Shown here: positions 1 to 11,529 of the stretch, piece after piece
Layout: the number at the start of each line of letters is the position of its first letter
Numbering within the stretch: position 1 is the stretch's first letter
Assembly: GCA_025558075.1 (NCBI GenBank)
Contig: JAHLKF010000023.1
Span: forward strand, 186,001 to 250,000
DNA: 64,000 nucleotides
Direction: 5' to 3'
DNA from: Gaertneriomyces semiglobifer
Taxonomy: Eukaryota > Chytridiomycota > Chytridiomycetes > Spizellomycetales > Spizellomycetaceae
The notes under the pieces: generated by a model
Database searches by the model: none
Told to the model about the DNA's origin: nothing
The model's input: only the letters and a program-made list of their open reading frames with translations
Position numbers and translations under genes: made by a program

Positions 1-2858
1 GCGGGTGGAATACCGCGGGGAATGACTGCTAAATGCTCAAGTTGTCCTCCGTGTGCAGGTGCAGCAACAGTTCTTCGGCATATCTGTGTTTCTGCATTGT
101 ATACCCGAAATTTTGAGGCGCTATTCGCTGCGAGAAGGTAATACTGGGGCGGCTCGTTTGAGTTTTTTGGAGTAATGGGCGGATGCAAAATCGCACATAT
201 CGGCCGGTTGACCTGATCAATCCGGAAGATGGACTGCGGCCTGGGCTTAGTTACGGGTGTGTCAACGTCAACAGCCGGGATCAGCACCAACCTTAGCGGT
301 TACCCCACCTGAAACAGTGGAATGGCTCAGGTCGTACTCTGCGACATGTCGATCCTTTGACACGGACAAAAGCCGTGGCACTCCGTCTTCTCCTTGCCCT
401 GGAATAAACACCAAACCTGTTGTTCGGGTCGTGAGTACACGAATACGTGCCTGCTGCCAACTTTTTGGCTCTTACCAACGATGTCTTTGTAGTGAGCTTT
501 GATTCTGCCCACAAAGACCCATTCTTCGTGGCCCTGAAGTCTGGAAAAAATCCCCACCCCGCAGTCAGCATCCGCAACAGCCAAATAGTTGCCGTCGTGA
601 GCAAATGTCGCATGTGAGATAGGAGCTTTCGAAACTGCATAACCCGGTAGGCCCGCACGGTGGGACGCTGGCGTCGATTGTTGCAGGTCTACCAGTGTTG
701 TGGAACGCACGATCCGAACAGTGCCATTATCGAAACCGATTGCTTTAACCATCCCAAAATCAGAGCTCGAAAATGGTTCTCCGATTTCGAGAATACTTAC
801 CCAAGACATCTCCGTTCGTCGAGTATGCTAAAGTTCGCGCGCGGAGAAGTTCACCACTTGCTGGGTGTGACTGCCTTCCGGCCGCTTGACCTCCCGCGGT
901 TTCGAAAGGCTCCTCAAACTTCTTTGTCGCGACTAATGACCTCTTCTCGTAGTTCCACACGTAGAGATAACCTAAGGAAAGCCCGCTCAATGCCTAATTG
1001 AATCGCAGAGGAAATGGCGAAAGTACCATTGTTGCCGCCCACTACGAAGTATGGTAGATGCGGATGGACAGCTAATGCATACATTGGCCCATACTGCGCC
1101 TCAAGGATAACAGTAGTGGATGTCTCCTGTATCCGTACGGTTAGAACCTGGATGTTCCTTTGCAGAGTCAAAAAGTTGTACCGAGGGCATTCCGGCCTTC
1201 ATCATGATGTTCGCGTTGTTGATATCGCCTTGGTTGATGAGAAATACGCGAGCATGGCGAGTGGCGACTACAAGATCTGGCACGCTGTTGCCTGAATGCA
1301 AGTGAGCAGAGTGTTGTACCGGTAGTCTGCGTGGGATACATACTGCCACCGGCTCCATTAACGCTGGGATTTACAGCCGGTGAGACTGCAACAATGGGGC
1401 CCGAACGTAGACGTTCAAACCAAGCAACAAGGCGTAACTGTTCGAGTTGATGGTATCAGGGTCATGAGCCTCAAGATCGCCGTGAGGAGAGGTGTCACCT
1501 GCATGTCGTATACACGCACGAAGCCATCATCTGCACCGGTCACCAGATACTGCCCGTTCACGATGGTGGCCACTCGGATGCTGGCATTGTGCAATCTATA
1601 ACTGGATGTGAGACACCAGATACGGCTGCACATATTGTCGAATACCAACCGAATCAGCTTGACCGCCGCCTTTTTGCCCTTTTCCATTCTAACACTTAAG
1701 TTGTTGAGATTGCGGTTGGTCCATATTATGACATCCCCTTCTGTAGTGGTAGATAACGCCTGACCGACTGTGTTCTCTGGTGTTTGAGGCAAAAATGTGG
1801 ACGTTATGAATGATGCCGGAGTGTGCTTGAAATCTCTGTAATCCACTGTCAATTTTAGATGTGGTTGGAGGTTGCATATGAAAAATTCCTGCCTTGAACT
1901 CAGCACGGGGACATACTGCTGTATGCCTTTGACTGCGTTCCAGGTAAAGAAGTTTACACTGCCTTCACCGTTCGTCATAAACTCGGTAGCATCGTCTGGA
2001 TTCACTCGAACAACTCTCTGCAAACCATCAGTTCTTACTTGTAGGTTTTTGACAATCGCTCAATAAGACTTACCTGGGAATCACCATCGATTATGGTCGA
2101 AACCAACGGCTCATGGGTTCCAGCGGTCCAGTCCCACACCGCAACGGTTTGTGGACTGTCTATTTGTTGCAAAAAGTGTTGGACAACAGGCGATTCAAAC
2201 AAGCGGTGGAAGTCAAGTTGTTATCACTTACCAGCGCCTAGTGTCATCAAATGCTTACTATCGGGTGTGAAAGCGGCAGCTACAATACCGGCGCCAGAGT
2301 GCGGTTCTAATAGGGTTTTAATGGGCATCGGACGGAGTGAAGACTGATCGCTCCCATTTTCAGCTGGCTCCGCTGCAATATCCCATATGGTTACGAGCGA
2401 GTTGGGTCCCTTATCCGCGGTTAGGAGAAAGCGCTGAGAAGGCGAAACCGCCAGGACGTCAACCAAGTTGACCTATTAGGTAGGTTTTTTTAGAAAGTGC
2501 GTTCAAACGCAACCGCAACAGCGGCGAAGATGCGCAAGCGCTTACGTGTCCTTGCAGAAGCTCTTGCTGGCCACTTTCCCAGTCAAATAGAACGGCGGTA
2601 TGACCAGCCGCGTAGAAAGTCAACTGTAATTCACAGGCAAAAGTTGTAGCTCCGATTGCTCCGATGGCTTGCGACATCATGTTCATACCCTTTGGCCATT
2701 GTGTTCGATATAATGAACTGCCTCTGCTATCTCGACGTTCACCCCGAACGTCCAAGAAAGTGACTGAGGAAAATTGAACGTGAGCTCGACAAAACCTTGC
2801 TTTGGTGAACCCTGCGACTTCACAGGATACCTACCAGAACATTAGAAGATGCTGCCAT
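1..2858 (-). CDS. CFAP251: CFAP251/WDR66-like axonemal WD40 protein (partial, C-terminus outside window)
   Basis: Multi-exon WD40 beta-propeller gene read on the minus strand. The proposed start is the ATG at 2858, giving MAASSNVL, followed by a short intron and then a SLSWTFGVNVEI segment like the first blade of WDR66. Later exons carry ELLQGH, LTADKGPNSLVTIWD, YGPMYALAVHP, EEWVFVGRIKAHYKDI and, near base 100, KFRVYNAETQICRRTV, in the same order as in vertebrate WDR66/CFAP251. That family is a component of the calmodulin and spoke-associated complex at the base of radial spoke 3 in motile cilia. The usual C-terminal EF-hand-like part is not in the window, so the gene is truncated by the left edge. 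Exon joins were done by eye and several are approximate. Family assignment is firm; the exact start is inferred. Confidence 0.85.
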
Positions 2859-3141
2859 AGTGACTATAGCTATAACGTGGATGTAAACTGAGAGAGCTCG
2901 TCCGGATGTCAAGCGCGTAGCGGGGATCTGCCGGATGGCTTATGTAATCTGAAGTGTGATAAATAACAGGTTACGGGTGCTGGCGTTGAGCTGCTTCCAC
3001 AGTCCTACTCAACGTTCGGCCGGATTGTCAGAGCGCACCCGCGAAACCACTACGCAGACATCAAAAGACGCCGCAAATCGTACGCTAGTGTGTTCGACAA
3101 AGCATTAACAGTTTACGGAAGGGGCTTGTGCCAATAAAACC
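2859..3141. promoter_or_regulatory. Divergent intergenic promoter, CFAP251 / SED5
   Basis: A 283-bp spacer separates the divergent starts of the flagellar WD40 gene and the syntaxin-5 gene, so it must hold both 5' leaders and core promoters. I see no clear TATA box. No other gene is visible in it. Confidence 0.5.
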
Positions 3142-4176
3142 ATGCGAGACCGGACGCACGAGTTTCAAGCTGCCGTGGAATCCATGCTCTCACATTCTGG
3201 GCCCGGCAATGTTGTTCCTATTGAAACGCAACGGCTAGTAACACTGAAGAATACGCCAAATGGCGCTCAAGCAACATCGGAGTTTACGAGGGCTGCTGCA
3301 TCGATTGGGCGCGACATCAACTCTACAGTCACCAAACTTCAAAAGCTTGCACGATTGGCGAAACGGAAGACTCTCTTCGACGACCGACCTGTAGAAATCA
3401 ATGAACTGATTTACATAATCAAACAAGACATTGCGAAGATAAATCAGCAAATATCCCAACTGTCACAGTGGACACGGAATGGAGGTGGCCGAACGGGCGG
3501 ACAACCAGCGTTGGCCGCTGAAATACGGAATAAGCAAATGCAAGAGCACTCCTCAAATGTGATTACCAGCCTACAAAGCAGGCTAGCGACAACGTCAACA
3601 GAGTTTAAGAACATTTTGGAAATTCGCACGGAAAATATGAAAGAACAAAAAACTCGTAAAGAGCAGTATATATCAAACCCGATACCAGGTGCGGGCACGG
3701 GGACGCCTGGGCAAACTCCTGGCAACTCCATCGCGGATTCACCCCTGTATAATCCGCTACGGCATTCCGCCTTGGGGCAGCAGACGGCCTCATCTTACGG
3801 CGATGGTTCTGTTATCATAGACTTTGGTGGTGCCGATTCTGGAAGCGGTGCAGCGCTGCTACAACAACAACAACTAGTACCGAATTCGTCAGTCAACATG
3901 GAGATTATAGAATCTCGGTCTCAAGCCATTGAATCAATCGAAGCAACCATTGCAGAACTAGGGCAGATATACCAGAATTTCGCATCTATGATTGCAAGCC
4001 AACGTCAAATGGTTCAGCGAATTGATGAGAACGTACTGGACATTGAGATGAATGTGACAGGAGCCCACTCGCAACTCCTGAAGTATTATCACAACATAAG
4101 CAGCAACCGTTGGTTAATGATCAAGGTCTTCGCTGTTCTGTTGGTTTTCTTCTTGATTTTCGTAATCATGACCTAG
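3142..4176 (+). CDS. SED5: Syntaxin-5 / Sed5 Qa-SNARE
   Basis: Intronless 344-residue protein. It begins with MRDRTHEF, which matches the DRTxEF N-peptide by which Sed5/syntaxin-5 binds the SM protein Sly1. The next part resembles the N-terminal regulatory helices of Sed5 (RDINSTVTKLQKLARLAKRK). A Q/S-rich linker follows. The SNARE helix begins near residue 265 (SIEATIAELGQIYQNFASMI) and includes the usual QRIDENVLDIEMNV end. The C-terminus is a single hydrophobic anchor of about 20 residues ending FLIFVIMT. Sed5 is the Golgi t-SNARE for ER-to-Golgi and intra-Golgi fusion. Length and architecture match the family, and the start is fixed by the N-peptide. Confidence 0.95.
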   Translation: MRDRTHEFQAAVESMLSHSGPGNVVPIETQRLVTLKNTPNGAQATSEFTRAAASIGRDINSTVTKLQKLARLAKRKTLFDDRPVEINELIYIIKQDIAKINQQISQLSQWTRNGGGRTGGQPALAAEIRNKQMQEHSSNVITSLQSRLATTSTEFKNILEIRTENMKEQKTRKEQYISNPIPGAGTGTPGQTPGNSIADSPLYNPLRHSALGQQTASSYGDGSVIIDFGGADSGSGAALLQQQQLVPNSSVNMEIIESRSQAIESIEATIAELGQIYQNFASMIASQRQMVQRIDENVLDIEMNVTGAHSQLLKYYHNISSNRWLMIKVFAVLLVFFLIFVIMT

Positions 4177-4391
4177 AGGGATAATGTGAAGATTGTGCGT
4201 GTGTATATATATATAGTGAGTGTACCTCATATAAGGATGTTGAAAGCAAACCTCGTAATTGTATGACATCACAACGCGCGCGTAACTGCCAACTTATTAT
4301 ATATGGCCAAGCTCAGAACGCAACTCTCACAACAGCGAGGTACGCAGCACATACATTACTGTAGCTACTGAACGACAGACACGTTAGCATC

Positions 4392-5132
4392 ATGATTCAA
4401 GCCTTATCGCTTACCCGCTCCATGCCGGTCCAATCCTTCCGGAGCATGGGGAGCGTTATCCGCGTCAATGCGTTCCACACAAGCAGGTCCGTATTGAAGA
4501 GAGATGATAAGGAAGATTATAGCCAGCCGAAAAAGAACCCAGGTTGGCGGTCGGCTTTCATGGCATCGGCAGAGGAGGACAAGCAGCGAGGAAAGAAAGA
4601 TCGCGTTCAGGCAGTACAGTGGGGTGAGTCGTCGTGTTGATATGTGCCACAAGCAGCCAACTCATGTCTGTGCAGCCAAAGAAGGATGGAGCCACAACGC
4701 TTTAAGGTTCGCAGAACATTGGAGATTCAAGCAATAGCAAACTCATGTATGGGCAAATCTCTAATTTGCTGATACAGTGGGGCTGCGAAGGCAGGTTTAG
4801 ATGCTAAACAGCGACAAGAAGACCCGGAGAGCCAGCGTCCACCCGTTCGCGCCGATAAATCGTACATTTCCGACTCTGCGCCACGTGAGTATATGGTTTC
4901 CCCTATTTGCCCAGTACCGTCACCTTTGCTGAGGCAAGCTTGTCGCTCCAAGGTCCAATCATAGGGTTGGAAGATCAAATCGGCGGCGGCAAGCCAAACC
5001 AAGAAACCACAGACTTCGTGAAGAAACATTCGAAATGATCTTTTCAGCCATCTGCTTGTTTCAGAGGAGCGAAGCATGACAATAACTGGAGTTGTTAACC
5101 GCTTCGCCGCCACGGGCCACTCATGTACATAA
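4392..5132 (+). CDS. Small putative mitochondrial protein, function unknown
   Basis: I do not recognise this protein. The first exon starts at the ATG at 4392 with a basic, Arg/Ser-rich stretch without acidic residues (RSMPVQSFRSMGSVIRV, then FHTSRSVLKR) that looks like a mitochondrial targeting peptide. In-phase splicing can join it to a 30-base exon near 4675-4705 (AKEGWSHNAL) and then to an exon from about 4780 to 4883 (KAGLDAKQRQEDPESQRPPV). Both joins use good GT..AG sites and restore one frame. The last exon is unresolved: acceptors near 4917 and 5064 give stops at 4964 or 5132, and I have drawn the longer one. The hydrophilic body suggests a matrix or assembly factor, but that is a guess. 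It converges on SRP72 with a gap of about 25 bp. Confidence 0.5.
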
Positions 5133-5155
5133 TCCATCGTAAACCAAGGCAGCAG

Positions 5156-7932
5156 TTACTTCTTTGATTTCTTTTTCTTGGCTTTGCTTGCGCTAGTTAT
5201 GCTCGAAGACGGCGGTTGTACGGTTTTCGCGGCCACAGGCTGCGAAATCTCCGTATTTGCGGCAGAGGTATTTCCGATGCTGGTTGAGAGAAGTGATGAG
5301 CTTTCGCACGCATGTGATCCTGAAACGCTAAGGACATCGTACGATTTTGTAACGGATATATTCGCACTGCCAGTGCCCCCAATGCCGCCTCCCGGCAAGG
5401 AAACTCCTTGGGGACCTTTGCCCAGGTCCTTTCTCGACTTCAATTTTTGCCCAAGTCCTCTGTCTCTTTTGGGTAGCCAGCGCTCTACACATGTATCACG
5501 CAATGTGAACAAGTAGCAATTATTATGGAAACAGACAGCACTTGACGTACCTGGATCCGGGGAAGTAGTGGGATCAATATTCTTAGGAGGAATAGTTTTG
5601 CGCTTTCGCTTTCTAGGCGCAGTTAGGCCCTCGGCACTGCGTGAAAGGTAAAATGGAATTAATCCGGCTTTTCGGCAATTCACTTATCTCCTCAAACTTA
5701 CGCTGCATTGTCTGCATTATATCTGGGCTTCTGCATGGGTTGCTCCAGTGCATCAATAGCCAGGCCATGAATCAATGAGTGTACATCCACAGCAAGATAA
5801 CTTTTGTAACGCTCAGCTAAGGCCAAGTCAACAGCAGCATATGCCTCCGTTAGCCCGGCCGCCGTCTCAGTATCGGTGGGTTCCATTTGCAGCAGAAGCT
5901 CGTAATCTTTAGCGGCTGCAGCCGCATCACCATGTTCCAGCTTCAAAGCTGCCAGGTTCTTGCGAAAGTCTGAAGTCTAATTGCAGGGTTAACATTTTGG
6001 CCAATTCAAGGAATTTACCCGCCCTACCTGCTGGGAATAGCCCGATGTGCCGTAAAAGAGAGTTGCGGCATGCAACACCGTCGCCCCTTTTCCCATCATC
6101 TGGCAAGCGTGTAAAAGCCAGAGCCGCAACGCGAGAATACCAGGCTTGTGGCGCACAGAGTCCTCAACTCTCTCACAAAATAGTTCCATAACTTCTGAAG
6201 CCCTGGAAATATTTCCGGATGTAACTTGTGCTTGGATTAGTGACATACAAAGCGGTAAGGACCAAGGTTGCTCTTTCCACTGCCGCTGCAGTACACCTAG
6301 CGTGAGACGTCCGTGGTTGTTTGAAATTACGGCGCAGTCCTTCGTACCTCGAGTCTTTCCAGCGTCTCCCTGGAATCACAACCATTGCCCTCAATGGTCG
6401 CAAGCAACTGTCTGGCGATCTCGTCGCCTTTGAACGTTTCGGCTAAACGGGTAGCCTTTCGGCGCGCCGCAGACGTCTGGTGTGATCAACCGTCATCAGT
6501 ATGGAGCACCTGACAATCATAATAAGACCAAGACGATTCTACTTACCTTTTTGGCGCGAAGAAGCAAAATGGCATCGTTATATGCTAACATCTTACGCTG
6601 CGCAGCACTGAGTTTGTGATTCATTTTAGCTCCTTCCGATATTAAGGCTCTAGCGCGATTGTGCGGTAACTGGGTTGGAGATTGGAGACTGATGTAGTTG
6701 TTGGCGGCGATTACCATCAAGGTAGGGTCAACACCACTGTTGGCGACGCATTTGTAAATGGCGGTTTTATGGTTGGCATCTTCATGGCAAATTTACCTCG
6801 CTTTCAAAGTAGTCAAGTATGTCTCCTTGGCTTTCCGGTTACATCCGAGGTGCTGATAAACATACGAGAGCTGGATGCGCATCATTCGCAGCTCTGCCTC
6901 TATTTCGTCGTCGGTACACCCATCCGACGAGAGCGTTCGCCTACACAGATCTGAAGGAGCCAATTAATTTGGGTCGCCGGGGAGGATTTGAACATACCCT
7001 ACCTTCAGCTTTTTGTATGAAACTGGCAGCCTGTTCTAAATTACTCGCTGCTACATTCAAGCATCCTCTGTTATACAGAATTTCGTAGGTTGCTTCTTGG
7101 TGATCGGGTACCTCCTACGACGGTAACGACGTGTTAGAATAGCAAGCAATCGCCGCCTTTTAACCATACATGATATTGACACGCACCTCATCTATAAAGC
7201 CGGTTTCTAAAGCCACACCAGCTCGGGTTGCGATTATGTTGGTGAATAATTCTGCCAGCTCGTCCTATCGTTGAGATCAGCATATGCTCTGCCGGCCATA
7301 GATGGAGGCAACTCACCTCATCGACGGACGATCTTATTGTTTCGTACGCTGCTGAGCATGCTTTGTAATCTTCCATTCGATAAAGCTATCCCAAGTACGT
7401 TCAGGGGGCCTCGTTTGTCATTGAGTGCAATGGAAGTTGAGTTTGATCTTACCACTTGCGCTTCCAACTGAGAAAGACGCGAGGCAGCATTTCCGTTTAT
7501 GGAACGCGGACGTTCTTGGCGAATAACGGCAATGCATTCCTCCAATTTATTTGAACGATATAGGCAATACGCATGCTCCAGAGTCAATTCGTCGGCATAC
7601 TCGGCAGAGCCGGAGAGCAGCTGAATAGCCTTGCCGTATTGCCCAAGCTTAGTTAACGCAGTCACCTGTCTCGGCGTCAATCAGATGAATTCTACAGGCG
7701 AGAAGAGACAAAACAAACGCCAGTTCTTACTTTGGCGTGAATGGCGTCGGGATCCCCGGGCGAGGTGATGAGAACTGTACTCCACGTTTTAGCCAAATAT
7801 TCTCCCAACACTTCAGATCCAGTTCAACCTACCCTTATCCGAAAGCTGCAGGGCGAGTGACGAGTCCTCCGCCAAGCACGCATCATGTAACTTCTGAAAT
7901 AGCTCGGCAGCAGGTGGCGGTGCACTTCCCAT
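5156..7932 (-). CDS. SRP72: Signal recognition particle subunit SRP72
   Basis: Multi-exon minus-strand gene. The start is the ATG at 7932 (MGSAPPPAAELFQKLHDACL), followed by short introns. TPR-type repeats follow, including the characteristic EHAYCLYRSNKLEECI segment, and then further TPR-like helices (AKDYELLLQMEPTDTETA). The C-terminal part has VERWLPKRDRG, the hallmark of the SRP72 7SL-RNA binding domain, then a very basic Ser/Lys tail ending KKKKSKK. SRP72 dimerises with SRP68 and binds SRP RNA in the cytosolic particle that targets signal-peptide nascent chains to the ER. The whole gene reads without an obvious break. Several intron borders in the middle (about 6.2-7.1 kb) were not individually resolved. 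Confidence 0.88.
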
Positions 7933-8099
7933 TGTCTATGGCGTTCAAGAGCTGCTAGGAGCTGTATATGGGAGCCGTAATCGTATTCTTCTTCTCGTGG
8001 CTCTGATCTCCTGGTCGTTGATGCTGGACCAGTACGTTTTCAACACAAATGGGAGTTAGATCTGAGGCCGCAGCTTAAAGTGTTATTGATATAAATGTG

Positions 8100-10012
8100 A
8101 TGGCCTTATGTAAACGCTTACGTGATACCTCCGACGGGTTGCTTGCTTGTGGCGCGTGTAAAGTTACAATGGGACAAGCATGCATCAATGCAGTTACGGT
8201 TATACGGACAGAGATGCGCAACGTGTACAGCAACGGCAGAAGACCTCATAGAGATTTGGACCCACAAGGGTTGTCTGTGGATGCTACTAAGTTATTCCGC
8301 CTGGCCGAGTTGCTTTCCCAATCGGTAGGCGCGCCCGAATGTCAACCGTGTATGCCCCTCTAAATTTGTAGTACGCCATCGTAGAGCGAGGGCTTCACGC
8401 ATAAAGCCTTCACAGAGTGCGTTGAATCATGCATAGAGGTACATCGAAAACGCTCGCCGCCCGAGGTCCGCTCAAAGACAAATAGAAGCCCGCTGGGTGA
8501 GAAAAGGCAAGCTCAGGGAACGCCAGTCAGGCTGAGGGTCAACGCTATCGCACCGCAGCAAGGTCCGGCACCAATAGCCAAGGCGCATCAATTGAACGCT
8601 GCGAAACTTGCGCAACCCGCTGTGGAAACTGTTGCTGTTGGTCAAAGAGCGGCAACGACTGATCTGAAATGGGATCCCGCAGAGTTTTCCGTCGCACGCT
8701 TTATACGGGAATACGTACGGAATCAACGGGAATCCGAAGAGTTGCAACATCGTCGCGGCAGCCAATTCACACGTCCCAGTCAGCTGGAAGCAAAGCTCGA
8801 GAGCTATGGTCGCCCGAGGACTCCCGTACTTCGTCGCTGCTCGGAGCACGCCAGTGCACCGTCAGGCGATCTTCTGCGAGCAACAGCGTTAAGCGTTCTT
8901 ACAAAGCCGGTTTTTGAAAGAACAGCTCAAGACGTGAGAGCTGTGTACAAAGTCATGCGTGGTTTGCCAGCATTTGGCCATTTCAGTAATTTCATTCTCG
9001 GCCAAATCTGTAACGTGCTGCGACTTCACATCTATGAACCAGAGCGCGTCGTATTTGGACAAGGGGAACAAGGAACAGCATGGTACATTATTCTTAAAGG
9101 AAGCGTATCAGTACAGGTTTCTCCAACTGGGAAACCGGAAGACAGCGTTGTTGTCGCGCGACTCCAGGCTGGAGAGGGATTTGGTGACTTAGCGTTGGTG
9201 GAAGATAAACCCCGAGCTGCTACAATTTTGACTACGGAGCTTTGTGAGTTGGTTTACGTGGAAAAAGCGGATTACGATCGCATAATCAAGTTCATTCATG
9301 AGCGCGAGATCCAGGAGCGGTGTTTGTTTCTGCGAGCTGTTCCGATTTTCCAAGACTGGGCTCAAGCGTCTCTGCGCGCGGTAGCACAAGTCATCAACTG
9401 GCGCACGTACACGGCGGGTGCAACCATTCTAGCACAAGGTATGGCCAGATGAAAAAGTTACAGAAATTGCTCGCTGACTAGGCAACCTTTCCAGGTGACC
9501 ACGTGCAAGAGCTTTTCATTGTCAAAACAGGACAATGCGCTGTAATCAAAACTTTCAACCAGGAAGTTCGAGAGGCTGGAACTGTACGGTCACGTAGGCG
9601 ACACGTGCAGCTCGGAATGCTTGGAACTTTTGCGTGCTTCGGGGCAGAGGCCGTTATAGACAGTGCTGCGTCGCCTACGGCGCGATATACCATTAGAGCA
9701 TGGTCTGAAGGGCCTGTCGAATGTGCCGTTATGACGGCATTTGATGCGAAATCGAAGCTTCGTGGAACAAATTTGATGTTGCCTTTTACCGAGTACAACG
9801 ATGAAACAGCATTAAGTGGGCTCCTCCAATACCAGCTTGAAGAGCGCAAGTATGCCCGGTTACGAGACACCGTCATACGCGGTCTGTTGAAAGAATGGAG
9901 TGGCGATCCGAACGCCAGTGTGCAGTCTCCTACAGTAGTACGAGGTACGAAGCACCCAGTAGATGTAGTCACTCTTAACCGAGTTAAACTAGAGACCTCT
10001 GGATACACGTAA
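8100..10012 (+). CDS. Tandem cyclic-nucleotide-binding-domain protein
   Basis: Two cAMP/cGMP-binding folds in a row. The first is complete and has FGQGEQGTAWYIILKGSVSV and the phosphate-binding cassette FGDLALVEDKPRAAT, including the Arg that contacts the cyclic phosphate. The usual Glu of this cassette is Asp here. The second begins across an intron (about 9440-9494) with DHVQELFIVKTGQCAVI; its cassette region is degenerate. The main exon has no ATG, so I infer a first exon from the ATG at 8100 (MALCKRLRDTSDGLLACGAC) spliced at about 8323-8374 in phase. I see no kinase domain and no PKA-type inhibitor site. The architecture resembles animal and ciliate CNBD-type proteins more than a PKA regulatory subunit. 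Given the flagellar neighbour, a cilium role is possible but inferred. Confidence 0.75.
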
Positions 10013-10029
10013 TTACAGCTCATATGAAC

Positions 10030-11270
10030 TCATGCACGGTCCGCTGAACTTTCTATGAGATCCTCATCCTCCCATAACAGTGGGTCGTTATCCTCGTCGT
10101 CTGCAGTTTGATTGTTGACCGTAGCATACTTTCTGCTGTTGAAAGTGTCGCGGAGTCGACCCCAAAGTCCAAGCGAGCGACCTTCCCCGGAACTTCCAAT
10201 CGATGGGCGATCATGAAATGGTAAAGCGATACTTGAAGCAGAGATAAAATTATCTCGATCTGAAATGAACGAAAATATCCTGGCATTTTGTAGCGCTGTT
10301 AAAACCCTGCTCAAAAACAATTAGGCTGCGAAAGTCCATGTGGTCACGCAATAGCACGTCACCTCTGGGGTAGCTTCAAAAAATCTAAAAGCCCAAATGA
10401 GTCTGTTTGGTGCATTAATGAGTGATAGTGCTCCGGTCATCGACAAGCAGCGTACTCACAGAATTCACCCGCAAGGATTCCAGCAAGGTGCGAGAGAAAG
10501 GACGCTCCGGCAGTGAGTACGGCGATGATTATAAGAGCAATGAATGGGTAAACTGCTCCAGGAATGGTCCAGGAGGCTATCCTGATATGTGAGGTCAGAA
10601 ACTACTCGAAGATAATGGCATGGTCGCGATAGGTTTACCTACGGGGTGTAAAGATCCGCGATTCGGTATTCGCTTCAATGGTGAAGAAAGCAAATATCAA
10701 TCCTCCCAAACCGACCGAACACCCAGCCCAACTCGAAGCGAAAAGTCCAACAACAGCGCCAAGCAAGACGTGAATCAGCGATCCAATCAAGGTCAATATA
10801 AATATAAGGTGCATGAACTGAAAGGATCCAACATTTCGCTCAAGCTGTTTTCCTAGCCCAGCAAATGGAACGGCATTGAACGCTAGGTGCAGCAACCCTC
10901 CGTGTAGGAATTGGTTACCGAACAGACGGGGCACTAACACGGGACCGTGAGACAAGGTTAATCATGTCTTTTCTCTCAAAAGCTACTCACGGTTTCGTAT
11001 TGGTGCCGCCAAAAAATGTGCTGGATCCAGGCATCCGGAGGCGTTAAGGTTTACAAAGAAACTGACTATATGGAGTCTGAATTAGAGTGGACGGCTACCA
11101 TGACGGCACGCACGGAGCGGTCATAGATGAGATCGTACCAATTTGTAACAGCGAACAACAAGCAATAACAGTAACGGTTCCAAGAGGCAGCTCGCTGAAC
11201 GAATCCGTTATGGCAGAACCAGCGCCCCAAAGTGCTGGTGTAAGGTGACGAGAAATAGATCACCATGAAC
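10030..11270 (-). CDS. Rhomboid-family intramembrane serine protease
   Basis: Multi-pass membrane protein assembled from five or more exons. A first transmembrane helix (LGTVTVIACCSLLQI) is followed by GCLDPAHFLAAPIRN. Next comes the rhomboid core NQFLHGGLLHLAFN and a helix with the candidate nucleophile in AGCSVGLGGLIFAFF. A later helix carries the candidate catalytic His in SHLAGILAGEF. The tail is soluble and acidic (DEDNDPLLWEDEDLIESS). The layout is closest to fungal Rbd2 and animal RHBDD-type rhomboids, which act in Golgi or ER membranes. The stop TGA at 10030-10032 lies only 17 bp from the stop of the convergent neighbour. The start is unresolved, because the first coding exon begins after an acceptor near 11235 and the initiating ATG is not certain. 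Confidence 0.78.
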
Positions 11271-11529
11271 TTTCATTAGTTGGTGTTGGACATTTGTGGC
11301 CAGCATTGCGCTTGTAAATTACCCCTCTTTCCTGCCTCTCGATATCCTTGAGTTCGACCATTCGTTTCCGCTAGCTCTGGCATACTTGGTTTGGCTCGGC
11401 ACCTGGCCTTTACTGGGAGGCTAGCAAGATGGACGTAAACTACAGTCGCGCGTTGTATGTGTCCAAATTGTCACAAACCGCTGTTGAGTAATCCGAGATC
11501 TTTACACGGTTGCGAAGGTTGACAGACGT

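Noticed and set aside
4727..5137. 136-codon minus-strand open frame
   Set aside because: It lies antisense to the spliced small mitochondrial gene and has no family features.
6960..7010. B-box-like GTTCAAATCC on the minus strand
   Set aside because: It falls at an exon/intron border of SRP72, and no acceptor stem or A box is present.
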